This document shows positions 50,471 through 58,674 of a stretch of DNA of 64,000 nt, piece by piece. Source of the DNA: Prosthecomicrobium pneumaticum (GTDB lineage: Bacteria > Pseudomonadota > Alphaproteobacteria > Rhizobiales > Kaistiaceae); contig NZ_JACHOO010000008.1 of assembly GCF_014199915.1 (NCBI RefSeq), positions 1-64,000 on the forward strand, read 5' to 3'. Under the pieces are notes generated by a model, which worked only from the letters and a program-made list of their open reading frames with translations, was not told where the DNA came from and did not search any database. The translations under genes were made by a program, and so were the position numbers. Within the stretch, counting starts at the first letter, position 1; every line of letters begins with the position of its first letter.

Positions 50471-51400
50471 ATGTCGCTCGCCGCATCGCCGGCGGGCCTC
50501 CAGCGGCGGCGGAAGTCGCCGCTGGTCCCCTCCTGGCAGACAGGTTATCTCCTCGCCGGCCCGGCGCTGATCGTGATGATCGCCATCCTGATCTATCCGC
50601 TGGGCTATTCCTTCGTGATGAGCTTCTACCGGTGGGATCTCGCGGCGCCGTCGCAACATTTCGTCGGCCTGTCCAATTACACCGACACGCTCGGCAATGG
50701 CGGCTTCCAGCAGTCGCTGCGGGTCCAGCTGATCTTCTCGGCGCTGACGATCGCGATCGAGGTGGTCGCGGGCATCGGCGTCGCCGTGCTCGTCAACGGC
50801 CGGCTGCGCGGGCTGAAGCTCGCCCGTACCCTGCTGCTCGTGCCGCCGATGATCGCGCCGGCCGTGGTCGGCCTCAATTTCCGTTGGCTCTTCAACGGCC
50901 AGTACGGCCTCGTCAACGGCGTGCTGCGCTTTCTCGGCCTGCCCGAGGCGCCCTGGCTCTCCGATCCGAACTGGGCGCTCGCCTCGGTGATCATCGCCGA
51001 TGTCTGGCAGAACACGCCGCTCCTCGTGCTGCTCTTCCTCGCCGGCCTGCAATCGCTGCCGCAGGAGCCGCTCGAGGCCGCCCAGGTCGACGGCGCCAGC
51101 CCTTTGGACATCTTCTGGCACATCACCCTGCCGCTGATGCGCCCGATCATCATGATCGCGCTGATGCTGCGCATCATCGACACGTTCCGCACCTTCGACG
51201 TCGTCTGGCTGATGACGCAGGGCGGCCCCGGCGGCGCCACCAGCCTGATCACCGTCAACGCCTATCAACTGGCGTTCCAGGGCGCGGCCTTCGGCCATGC
51301 CGCGGCCGTCTCCTACATCGCGCTGTTCCTGTCGCTCGCTCTGCTCGGCCTGCTCTACGGGATCCCCTGGGCGCGGCGGAAACTGCGGAGGGCTCCATGA
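50471..51400 (+). CDS. ABC transporter permease (MalF type)
   Basis: A 309-residue inner-membrane protein with six hydrophobic segments. The ATPase-contact loop is visible as EAAQVDGASPLDIFWHITLP, followed by LMRPIIMIALMLRIIDTFRT. First of two permeases. Its stop overlaps the next start as ATGA. Confidence 0.93.
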   Translation: MSLAASPAGLQRRRKSPLVPSWQTGYLLAGPALIVMIAILIYPLGYSFVMSFYRWDLAAPSQHFVGLSNYTDTLGNGGFQQSLRVQLIFSALTIAIEVVAGIGVAVLVNGRLRGLKLARTLLLVPPMIAPAVVGLNFRWLFNGQYGLVNGVLRFLGLPEAPWLSDPNWALASVIIADVWQNTPLLVLLFLAGLQSLPQEPLEAAQVDGASPLDIFWHITLPLMRPIIMIALMLRIIDTFRTFDVVWLMTQGGPGGATSLITVNAYQLAFQGAAFGHAAAVSYIALFLSLALLGLLYGIPWARRKLRRAP

Positions 51401-52269
51401 CCGACATCGCGCTCACCCCCGCCCCGCGGCGCCGGCGCCGGCGCCGCCTGCCGCTCGGGCTCGTCGTCCGCTATCTGGTGCTCCTCGGCACCATCGCGCT
51501 CACCATCTTCCCGCTCGCCTGGCTCGTCATCACCTCGCTGCGGAACTCGGCCGACATCTTCGCCGTGCCGGTGCGGGTGCTGCCGGAATCGGTCACCTAC
51601 GACCAGTACGTCTCGGTGTTCAGCCAGTACGGCCTCGCCGATTATCTCTGGAACACCGTCGCCGTCTCGGTCGCGACGGTGGTGCTCGTCATCCTGATCG
51701 GCGTGCCCTGCGCCTATGCGATGGCCCGCTTCCGGCTGCCGGGGGCGAAGATCGTGATCAGCGTGCTTCTGATCATGCGCATGATCCCGGTGGTGGCGCT
51801 CGCCATCCCGCTCTTCGCCGTCTTCGCCTCGATCGGCCTGCTCGACACGCTGACGGCGCTCGTGCTGACGCACACGGCCTCCAAGCTGCCGGTCGCCATC
51901 TGGCTGCTGATGGGCTTCATCCAGGATCTGCCGAAGGAGATCGAGGAATCGGCGCAGATCGACGGCGCCGGCACGGTCCGCACGCTCGTCCAGATCGTCT
52001 CGCCCCTGATCGCGCCGGGGATCGGCGCGGCAGCCGTCATCACCTTCCTCTTCACCTGGAACGACCTCCTCATCGCGCTCACCCTCTCCTCCTCGGAGGC
52101 GGCGCAGACGCTGCCCGTCGGCCTCACCAATTTCGTCTCGCAGTTCGGCATCGACTGGGGCGCCATGTCGGCCGCCGGCGTGCTGATGGTGATCCCGACA
52201 CTCGTCTTCGTGTGGTTCGCGCAGGGGCTTCTCGTGAAGGGCCTGGTGTCCGGCGCGGTTCGTGGTTGA
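51397..52269 (+). CDS. ABC transporter permease (MalG type)
   Basis: A 290-residue inner-membrane protein. The N-terminus is a poly-Arg stretch (RRRRRRR), then a membrane helix, and the contact loop EESAQIDGAGTVRTLVQIVS. The ending FAQGLLVKGLVSGAVRG is the usual MalG-type C-terminus. No ATPase gene follows; a shared MsmX/UgpC-type ATPase from elsewhere is probably used. Confidence 0.93.
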   Translation: MTDIALTPAPRRRRRRRLPLGLVVRYLVLLGTIALTIFPLAWLVITSLRNSADIFAVPVRVLPESVTYDQYVSVFSQYGLADYLWNTVAVSVATVVLVILIGVPCAYAMARFRLPGAKIVISVLLIMRMIPVVALAIPLFAVFASIGLLDTLTALVLTHTASKLPVAIWLLMGFIQDLPKEIEESAQIDGAGTVRTLVQIVSPLIAPGIGAAAVITFLFTWNDLLIALTLSSSEAAQTLPVGLTNFVSQFGIDWGAMSAAGVLMVIPTLVFVWFAQGLLVKGLVSGAVRG

Positions 52270-52281
52270 GGAGGAACAGAC

Positions 52282-53451
52282 ATGAAGATCACGAAGGTCG
52301 TCCCCTGGCTCGTCAAGGTCGAGCGGTCCTATTGGGGCGAGTATCTCTTCGTCGAGGTGCGGACCGACGAAGGCATTTCCGGCTGGGGCGAGATCACGAC
52401 GACGACGAAGCCGGCCAACCGTGCCGTCGCCGGCATCCTGCGGCAGCTGAACGAGCTGATCGTCGGCGACGACCCGCTGCGGATCGAGCAGCTCTGGCAC
52501 AAGACCTTCCGGTCCTTCACCTATATGGGCTCGCGGGGCGCCGCATCGCATGTCGTGAGCGGCATCGACATCGCGCTGTGGGACATCGCCGGCAAGGTGC
52601 ACGGCGTGCCGATCTACGCCCTGCTCGGCGGTGCGGTGCGCGACGACGTGCTCATCTACACCCACCCCGACCAGACGCGCTTCACGTCCAAGGAGGGCGT
52701 CGTCGCCGAGATCCGCCGCATCCTCGATTCCGGCCATACCGCGATCAAGTTCGACCCCTTCCCGCCCTATGAGGCGCGGTCGAGCGACCCGCACGGCTAT
52801 CTCGACGGCTATCTCTCGAAGAAGGGCGAGCGCGAGGCGGCCGAGCTCACCGCGCTGATCCGCGAGACCGCCGGGCCGGATATCGAGATCCTGATCGACG
52901 CGCACGGCCGGTTCGACGTGCCGACCGCGATCCGGCTCTGCCGCGCGCTCGAGGAGGCCGGCGGGATCGACTGGTTCGAGGAGCCGGTGCCGGTCGAGAG
53001 CTATCATGCGCTCCGCCAGGTGCGGGAGAAGGTCTCGGCCGCCATCTCGGTCGGCGAGCGGCTGCACACGCGATGGGAAGTCGTGCCGATCCTCGAGAAG
53101 GAGCTGACCGACTATCTGATGCCCGACGTCACCTGGACCGGCGGCATCAGCGAACTGAAGAAGATCGCGACGCTCGCCGAGGCCTATTACGTGCCGGTCA
53201 GCCCGCACGATGCGAGCGGCCCGATCAACGTCACCGCCGGCGCCCACGTCATGATGACGGTGCCGAATTTCTACCGGATCGAGACGAGCGATTGCGACCT
53301 GTCGCATTACGACCGGCTGATCGAGACGCCGATCGACAATTCGGGCGGGCGCATCCATCTGCCCCGCGCGCCGGGCCTCGGCCTCACCATGAACCTCGAC
53401 TACCTGCGCGCCAACATGATCGACGGCTTCGGCGATCCGGATGCGCGCTGA
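52282..53451 (+). CDS. Enolase-superfamily sugar-acid dehydratase (mandelate racemase group)
   Basis: A 389-residue MR-type enzyme. GGAGG lies before the ATG. The N-terminal cap (1-125) is followed by the barrel with TAIKFDPFPPYEA near 153-164, the metal ligands D206 (LIDAHGRF), E233 or E234 (DWFEEPVP) and E259 (ISVGERLH), and the general base H309 (SPHDASGP). The KFDPF segment and the H-D dyad resemble galactonate- and related acid-sugar dehydratases, which make 2-keto-3-deoxy acids. The THPDQTRF segment after the cap is unusual. The exact substrate cannot be read. Confidence 0.88.
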   Translation: MKITKVVPWLVKVERSYWGEYLFVEVRTDEGISGWGEITTTTKPANRAVAGILRQLNELIVGDDPLRIEQLWHKTFRSFTYMGSRGAASHVVSGIDIALWDIAGKVHGVPIYALLGGAVRDDVLIYTHPDQTRFTSKEGVVAEIRRILDSGHTAIKFDPFPPYEARSSDPHGYLDGYLSKKGEREAAELTALIRETAGPDIEILIDAHGRFDVPTAIRLCRALEEAGGIDWFEEPVPVESYHALRQVREKVSAAISVGERLHTRWEVVPILEKELTDYLMPDVTWTGGISELKKIATLAEAYYVPVSPHDASGPINVTAGAHVMMTVPNFYRIETSDCDLSHYDRLIETPIDNSGGRIHLPRAPGLGLTMNLDYLRANMIDGFGDPDAR

Positions 53452-53499
53452 CCCCCTGCCCCGTCGCCGCCCGCCGGCCCCTTCCGCACGGAGATCCCT

Positions 53500-54249
53500 G
53501 TGACCACCCCCATCGAGATCAAGGACATCGCCCGCCCGCCCCGCGCGCTCTGCGATGCGCTCGCCGCGATCGGCACGGCGACCCTGTCGAGCGAGCTCGC
53601 CCAGCACCTCGGCATCCGCGACGCACAGATCCGCGGCCCCCGGCCGCTCAAGAAGGGCCGCACCGTCGCCGGCCCGGCGCTCACCCTGCAATGCATGCCG
53701 AAGCGCGAGGACCTCTACGGTGCCGCCGAATACGAGAACCCCGAGCTGCAGCTCCACCGCCATGTGATGTATCCGACGCAGGCCGGCGACGTGATCGTCG
53801 TCGATGCGCGCGGCGATCTCGGCAGCGGCATCTTCGGCGAGATGATGCTCACCTTCTTCGCCGGCCGCGGCGGCGTCGGTGTCGTGATCGACGGTTGCAT
53901 CCGCGACTCGGCGAAGGCGGCCGAACTCGATCTCGGCGTCTGGGTGCGCGACGTGACGCCGAACTACCACGCCCAGACCAACATCATCCCCTTCGCGGTC
54001 AATGTGCCGATCGCCTGCGCCAACGTCCTCGTCATCCCCGGCGACATCATCGTCGCCGACGATGACGGCGTCGTCGTGGTGCCGATCGCGCTCGCCGAGA
54101 AGCTCGTCGAGATCGCCGGCCAGCACGCGGAATGGGAGGAGTTCGCCCGCATCCGCCTGTCCGAAGGCGGCGACCTGCGGAAATACTATCCGCTCACGCC
54201 GGAAGCCGAGGACGAATATTGCGCCTGGCGGGCGGCGCAGCCGCGCTGA
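53500..54249 (+). CDS. RraA-fold aldolase/decarboxylase (HMG/CHA aldolase type)
   Basis: A 249-residue protein from a GTG start with GGAG 7 bases upstream. The RraA-fold signature of class II pyruvate aldolases is complete: a Gly-Glu pair at 113-114 (SGIFGEMM) and D131 to D136 (VIDGCIRDSA) with the Arg and Asp that bind pyruvate and metal. The C-terminal helix (FARIRLSEGGDLRKYYPL) is longer than in RraA proper, the RNase E regulator, and fits metabolic members. It could cleave the keto-acid made by the neighbouring dehydratase into pyruvate and an aldehyde or keto acid. Confidence 0.85.
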   Translation: MTTPIEIKDIARPPRALCDALAAIGTATLSSELAQHLGIRDAQIRGPRPLKKGRTVAGPALTLQCMPKREDLYGAAEYENPELQLHRHVMYPTQAGDVIVVDARGDLGSGIFGEMMLTFFAGRGGVGVVIDGCIRDSAKAAELDLGVWVRDVTPNYHAQTNIIPFAVNVPIACANVLVIPGDIIVADDDGVVVVPIALAEKLVEIAGQHAEWEEFARIRLSEGGDLRKYYPLTPEAEDEYCAWRAAQPR

Positions 54250-54369
54250 CGCCCTCGCCCGCGGCCGGCTCGCACCCTTGCGGTCGGCGGCGGGACGCGC
54301 GATGACGGCGCCGCGGCGCGTCGCTCCCCGGGGCGGCGGGCCGGCGGATCGGCATGAAGGAGGAACGCC

Positions 54370-55491
54370 GTGGCGACGATCAACTATCTGACGCAGGTCG
54401 AGTTCGGGGCGGGCGTCATCGAGACGCTGCCGGCGGCGCTCGACGCGCTCGGCATCCGCCGTCCCCTGCTCGTCTCCGACCGCGGCCTCGCTGCGACGCC
54501 CCTCTTCGACCGGGTGCGCGCCCTGCTGCCGGAAGGCACGGCCGTCTTCCTCGATGTCCCCACCAATCCGACCGAGGCCGCGGTGCGGGCCGCGGTCGCG
54601 CTCTTCAAGGAAGGCGCCGACGGACTCGTCGCGGTCGGCGGCGGTTCGCCGATCGATCTCGCCAAGGGCGTCGCGCTGCTCGCGAGCCATGACGGTCCGC
54701 TCGCCTCCTATGCCGCGATCCATGGCGGCATCGGCCGGATCGGCCCGGTGCCGCCCTATATCGCCGTGCCGACCACTTCGGGCACCGGCGCCGAGGTCGG
54801 CCGCGCCGCCCTCCTCACCCTCGACAGCGGCGAGAAGCTCGGCTTCATCAGCCCGCATCTGATCCCCAAGCGCGCGATCTGCGACCCCGAGCTGACGCTC
54901 GGCCTGCCGCCCGGGCTGACGGCCGCGACGGGCATGGACGCCCTGTCGCACGGCATCGAGGTGTTCCTGTCGCCCCGCTTCAATCCGCCGGCGGACGCCA
55001 TCGCCGTCGACGGTGCGGCCCGCATCTGGCGCAACATCGAGCGGGCCGTCGCGGACGGCTCCGATCTCGACGTGCGGTCCGAGATGATGATGGGCGCGCT
55101 CGAAGGTGGGCTCGGCTTCCAGAAGGGCCTCGGTGCCGTGCACGCGCTGTCCCACGCGCTCGGCGGCCTCAAATCCCCGAGCCTCCATCACGGCACGCTG
55201 AACGCGATCCTGCTGCCGCCGGTTCTGCGCTTCAACCAGGCCGCGGTGCCGGACCGGATCGCCCGCCTCGCCACCGCCTTCGGCCTTCCCGCCGATGCCG
55301 ATCTCGCCGCCGAGGTCGCCGCGCTCAACCGGCGGATCGGCATTCCGGCCGGGCTGAAGACCCTCGGCGTTCCCGAATCCGTGCTGCCGACCATCGTCGA
55401 GCGGGCGCTCGCCGACCACAGCCACGCCACCAATCCGCGCACCCCGACGGCCGAGGACTACCGCGCCATGCTCGACGCAGTGATGGTCTGA
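54370..55491 (+). CDS. Iron-containing alcohol dehydrogenase
   Basis: A 373-residue type III (Fe) alcohol dehydrogenase from a GTG start after AAGGAGGAA. NAD site [17 protein letters not shown], then [16 protein letters not shown]; metal ligands in [11 protein letters not shown] (Asp, His), [11 protein letters not shown] (His) and [10 protein letters not shown] (His). It would oxidise or reduce an alcohol/aldehyde, possibly the product of the aldolase step or the substrate before the dehydratase. Last gene of the cluster. Confidence 0.92.
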   Translation: MATINYLTQVEFGAGVIETLPAALDALGIRRPLLVSDRGLAATPLFDRVRALLPEGTAVFLDVPTNPTEAAVRAAVALFKEGADGLVAVGGGSPIDLAKGVALLASHDGPLASYAAIHGGIGRIGPVPPYIAVPTTSGTGAEVGRAALLTLDSGEKLGFISPHLIPKRAICDPELTLGLPPGLTAATGMDALSHGIEVFLSPRFNPPADAIAVDGAARIWRNIERAVADGSDLDVRSEMMMGALEGGLGFQKGLGAVHALSHALGGLKSPSLHHGTLNAILLPPVLRFNQAAVPDRIARLATAFGLPADADLAAEVAALNRRIGIPAGLKTLGVPESVLPTIVERALADHSHATNPRTPTAEDYRAMLDAVMV

Positions 55492-55597
55492 GGAAGACGG
55501 GCGGCGGCCTCGTCCGGCCGTCGCAACGGTTGAACCTCCCGACCCGTCGCGCCGTAGAAGCGGTGCGGCGGGTCGAGCCGCGGAGCGGACAGGCGGC

Positions 55598-56107
55598 ATG
55601 AATCCCATCCTCGTCGAAGTGAACGACCGGATGCAGCGGGGTTATCGTTATGCCCTCGTCGCACCGGAGGGCGGCGACTTCCATCCCGATTTCCGGCCGC
55701 AACTGACGCCGCCGGAGATGCTCGCCCTCGGCGTGTTCGGCGGCAAATACATGACCGACTGCCGCGACGAGTTTCCCGCCACCTGGTTCGAGCGCGCGAA
55801 GCTGTCGCCCGGCGGTGCCGATCCGCGGCTCAATTTCTTCGCCGTCGCAGCGAGCCAGCCGCTCTCGGTCTGGCGCGAGAAGGGCTGGATCCATCCCGAC
55901 GATCCGCGCGGCTGGTTCCAGTGGTATTGCCGCTATTATCGCGGCCGGCGGCTGCCCGGCGAGGACGAGCGGCAGGTCGGCCGCTGGCAGGCGATCCGCC
56001 GCCATGTCGCGCAGCTCCGCGCCAACTGCGAGCCGATGAACTGGCGCTGCCGGCCGCGCCAGCGCCAGGCGCTGCTGCACTGGGCCTATGACAGCCGAGC
56101 GATCTGA
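55598..56107 (+). CDS. Conserved protein of unknown function (W/Y/R-rich)
   Basis: A 169-residue cytosolic protein without signal peptide. It contains GKYMTDCRDEFPATWFERAK, FAVAASQPLSVWREKGWI, HPDDPRGWFQWYCRYYRGRR and RPRQRQALLHWAYDSRAI. I recognise this as a strongly conserved uncharacterised family in bacteria and some eukaryotes. The many Trp, Tyr, Arg and the paired acidic residues suggest a nucleotide- or nucleic-acid-binding role, but nothing is shown. It stands alone between two clusters. Confidence 0.75.
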   Translation: MNPILVEVNDRMQRGYRYALVAPEGGDFHPDFRPQLTPPEMLALGVFGGKYMTDCRDEFPATWFERAKLSPGGADPRLNFFAVAASQPLSVWREKGWIHPDDPRGWFQWYCRYYRGRRLPGEDERQVGRWQAIRRHVAQLRANCEPMNWRCRPRQRQALLHWAYDSRAI

Positions 56108-56277
56108 CGGCGTTCGGAGCCCCGTGCCGCGTCGGCCGAGCCCCTGCCGAACCGCTTTTCCCGGCCGGTCGCGGCGCGGGACGGAAATGTCACGAAGCGG
56201 CCGGGAAGGGTAAATTATTCGCTCGGCGGCCCTCTTCGCCGCAGCTAAAGTGCGGCCATCTCTCGATGGGGCTCGCC

Positions 56278-57321
56278 ATGTTCAGAAAATTCGTCTCCGC
56301 CGCCTTCGCCGCCGGTCTGACGCTCACCGCCGGTCCGGCGATGGCCGAAGGTCTCGCCGGCGCGCCCGCGCCCTTCGACAAGGGCGGCGTCCGCATCGCG
56401 GTGGTGAGCTTCCTCGGCTCCGGCGACTGGCTGCAGGCCTTCGAGGCGGGCGTGAAGCGGCAGGCCGAGGCGCTCGGCATCGAGGCGAACGTCTCGCAGG
56501 CCCGCAACGACATCAACACGCAGCGCGAGCTGATCCAGCAGGCGATCAATCTCGGCGTCGACGGCATCGTCATCAACAACGGCCAGCCGGAAGCCCTCAA
56601 GGACGTCGCCCAGGCCGCGCTCGACGCCGGCATCAAGGTCGTCGCCTATGACGTCAATCTCGACAATCCCAAGATCCCGCAGATCGAGCAGTCCGATGCG
56701 GACATGGCTCGGCTGGTGCTCGAGCAGGCGGTGAAAGAACAGGGCGAAGCGTTCGAGGGCGGCGTCGTCTATGTCGCCGGCTTCGCCCCGCTCGACCGCC
56801 GCTATGCGGTCTGGAAGAGCTTTACCCAGAAGTATCCCGGCATCAAGGAAGTCGCGAGCTGGGGCGTCGTCAACGACACGGTCGCGGCCTCGGTGGCCGA
56901 CCAGACCAAGGCCGTGCTGCGCGCCAATCCGAACCTTTCGGTCGTCTTCACCCCCTGGGACGAGTTCGCCCGGGGCGTCAAGCTCGCGATCGACGAGCTC
57001 GGCCTCGGCGAGACGGTGAAGATCTACGGCATCGACATCTCGACCTCGGACATCCAGGCGATCATCGAGCCGGGCAGCCCGTGGGTCGCGACCGCCGCGA
57101 CCAACGCCGCGGTCGTCGGCGAGGTCTCGGTGCGGGCGCTCTCGCTCGACATAGCCGGGCAGTTCCCGGGCCGTTCCGTGCTGATCCAGCCGACCCTCGT
57201 CACCCGCGCCGATCTCGTCGACAACGGCATCGGCACGATCGAGCAGTTGCAGGAGAAGTTCCCGGCCTTCCGCGATTCCGACGCCGCCAAGGCAGCGTGG
57301 ATTCCGGCGCCCGCCCGCTGA
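56278..57321 (+). CDS. Periplasmic sugar-type binding protein of ribose-type ABC importer
   Basis: A 347-residue binding protein. The ATG at 56278 (GGGG 6 bases before) is preferred over one 12 bases upstream. After the signal peptide (FVSAAFAAGLTLTAGPAMA) the mature protein begins EGLAGAPAPFDKGGVRIAVV, as in its paralogue at 22465-23517. The Peripla_BP_4 fold shows DGIVINNG, AGIKVVAYDVNLDNPK, GFAPLDRRYAVW and ASWGVVNDTVAASVADQTKA. It heads an operon with the LVIVD-repeat gene, the ATPase and the permease. A terminator follows it, so it is probably made in excess. Confidence 0.92.
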   Translation: MFRKFVSAAFAAGLTLTAGPAMAEGLAGAPAPFDKGGVRIAVVSFLGSGDWLQAFEAGVKRQAEALGIEANVSQARNDINTQRELIQQAINLGVDGIVINNGQPEALKDVAQAALDAGIKVVAYDVNLDNPKIPQIEQSDADMARLVLEQAVKEQGEAFEGGVVYVAGFAPLDRRYAVWKSFTQKYPGIKEVASWGVVNDTVAASVADQTKAVLRANPNLSVVFTPWDEFARGVKLAIDELGLGETVKIYGIDISTSDIQAIIEPGSPWVATAATNAAVVGEVSVRALSLDIAGQFPGRSVLIQPTLVTRADLVDNGIGTIEQLQEKFPAFRDSDAAKAAWIPAPAR

Positions 57322-57367
57322 GCGGGCTTGCCGCGGACACGCCCCGTCTGTACCTCAAGGAACGATC

Positions 57368-57391
57368 GGTGCCCGGCTCCCGCCGGGCACC
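57368..57391 (+). terminator. Intra-operon terminator after the binding-protein gene
   Basis: GGTGCCCGG (57368-57376) and CCGGGCACC (57383-57391) form a perfect 9-bp stem with a 6-base loop, followed by GTTCTTTC. The weak U-tract suggests partial read-through into the next gene (57418). Confidence 0.6.
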
Positions 57392-57417
57392 GTTCTTTCG
57401 AAGCGGACCTCCCGACG

Positions 57418-58674
57418 ATGACCGATCTGCCGGTACCCGATTACGCCCGCAACATGAAGCTGATCGGTCATTCCGATCAGGGCGGCCGGCCGGATGCGCT
57501 GCAGGTGATGGTGCATCGCGGCTATGCCTATGTCGCGCATCCCTGGTCGCGCGGGTTTTCGATCGTCGATGTCCGCGACCCGAAGAATCCGGGCGCGACG
57601 GTCTATGTCCCATCGCCGCAGAATACCTGGACCATCCATCTGCAAACCCATGAGGACCTGCTCCTCGTGGTGCACGCGCGCGATCTGTTCGCCGACGCGG
57701 CCTTCGCGGCCGACGAGAAGGTCTATTACACCCGCTCGGTCGGGGAGACCGTCGGCACCGCGGGCGGCGCCCGCCCGGCGCGCAACTGGTCGGCGGGCAT
57801 GGCGGTCTACGACATCGCGCAGCCGACCGCGCCGCGCCAGATCGGCTTCTTCCCCGTCGAGGGCGTCGGCGTCCACCGCATCTGGTATGTCGGCGGCCGC
57901 TGGGCCTATGTCTCGGCGCTTCTCGACGGCTACAGCGACTACATCCTCCTCGTCGTCGACCTCGCCGACCCGACCCGGCCCGTCGAGGCCGGCCGCTGGT
58001 GGATCCCCGGCATGCATCTCGCCGCCGGCGAGACACCCGCCTGGGGCGAAGGCCGGCGCTTCGCGCTCCACCACGCGCTCGTCGAGGGCGACACCGCCTA
58101 TGCCTGCTGGCGCGACGGCGGGCTCACCATTCTCGACATCGCCGACCGGTCGAAACCGAAGCTCCTGGTGCACCGCAACTGGTCGCCGCCGTTCGGCGGC
58201 GGCACCCATTCCGCGCTGCCGCTGCCGGCGCGCGACCTGCTCGTCGTCGCCGACGAAGCGGTGGCCGACCATGAGGAGGACGGCCGCAAGCACACCTTCC
58301 TCTTCGACATCCGCGACAGGGCGAACCCGGTCTCGATCGCCACCCTGCCTACTCCAGACGAGGCCGACTATACCAGCAAAGGCGGACATTTCGGCCCGCA
58401 CAACCTGCATGAGAACCGGCCGGGCAGTTTCGTCTCCGACACGCTCCTCTTCGCCACCTGGCAGAATGCGGGCGTCCGCGTCTTCGACATCTCGGATCCC
58501 TTCCGGCCGCGGGAAACCGGCGCTCTCGTGCCCCCGGCGCCGGTCCGCATGGTCGACCGCCGGCCGAACCGGCCGCGCGTGATCCAGTCGGCCGACGTCT
58601 TCGTCGACGCGAACGGTCTCGTCTACTCGACGGATTACAACGCCGGTCTCGCCATCATGGAGTATGGCGGATGA
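57418..58674 (+). CDS. LVIVD-repeat beta-propeller protein of a sugar ABC operon
   Basis: A 418-residue protein without signal peptide, predicted cytosolic. It is made of repeats of about 45 residues with the pattern aromatic-DxxDPxxP: FSIVDVRDPKNPGA, MAVYDIAQPTAPRQ, LLVVDLADPTRPVE, LTILDIADRSKPKL, FLFDIRDRANPVS and VRVFDISDPFRPRE. These are LVIVD-type propeller blades. A His/Asn-rich stretch (GGHFGPHNLHENRPG) may bind metal or a sugar. Its stop overlaps the ATPase start by four bases, so it belongs to the importer operon, yet importers do not normally need such a protein. A sugar lactonase or epimerase role is conceivable. Confidence 0.85.
   Translation: MTDLPVPDYARNMKLIGHSDQGGRPDALQVMVHRGYAYVAHPWSRGFSIVDVRDPKNPGATVYVPSPQNTWTIHLQTHEDLLLVVHARDLFADAAFAADEKVYYTRSVGETVGTAGGARPARNWSAGMAVYDIAQPTAPRQIGFFPVEGVGVHRIWYVGGRWAYVSALLDGYSDYILLVVDLADPTRPVEAGRWWIPGMHLAAGETPAWGEGRRFALHHALVEGDTAYACWRDGGLTILDIADRSKPKLLVHRNWSPPFGGGTHSALPLPARDLLVVADEAVADHEEDGRKHTFLFDIRDRANPVSIATLPTPDEADYTSKGGHFGPHNLHENRPGSFVSDTLLFATWQNAGVRVFDISDPFRPRETGALVPPAPVRMVDRRPNRPRVIQSADVFVDANGLVYSTDYNAGLAIMEYGG

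Noticed and set aside
51355-55608. A 1417-codon frame on the minus strand
   Set aside because: It is antisense to five well-supported genes with clear motifs and ribosome sites.
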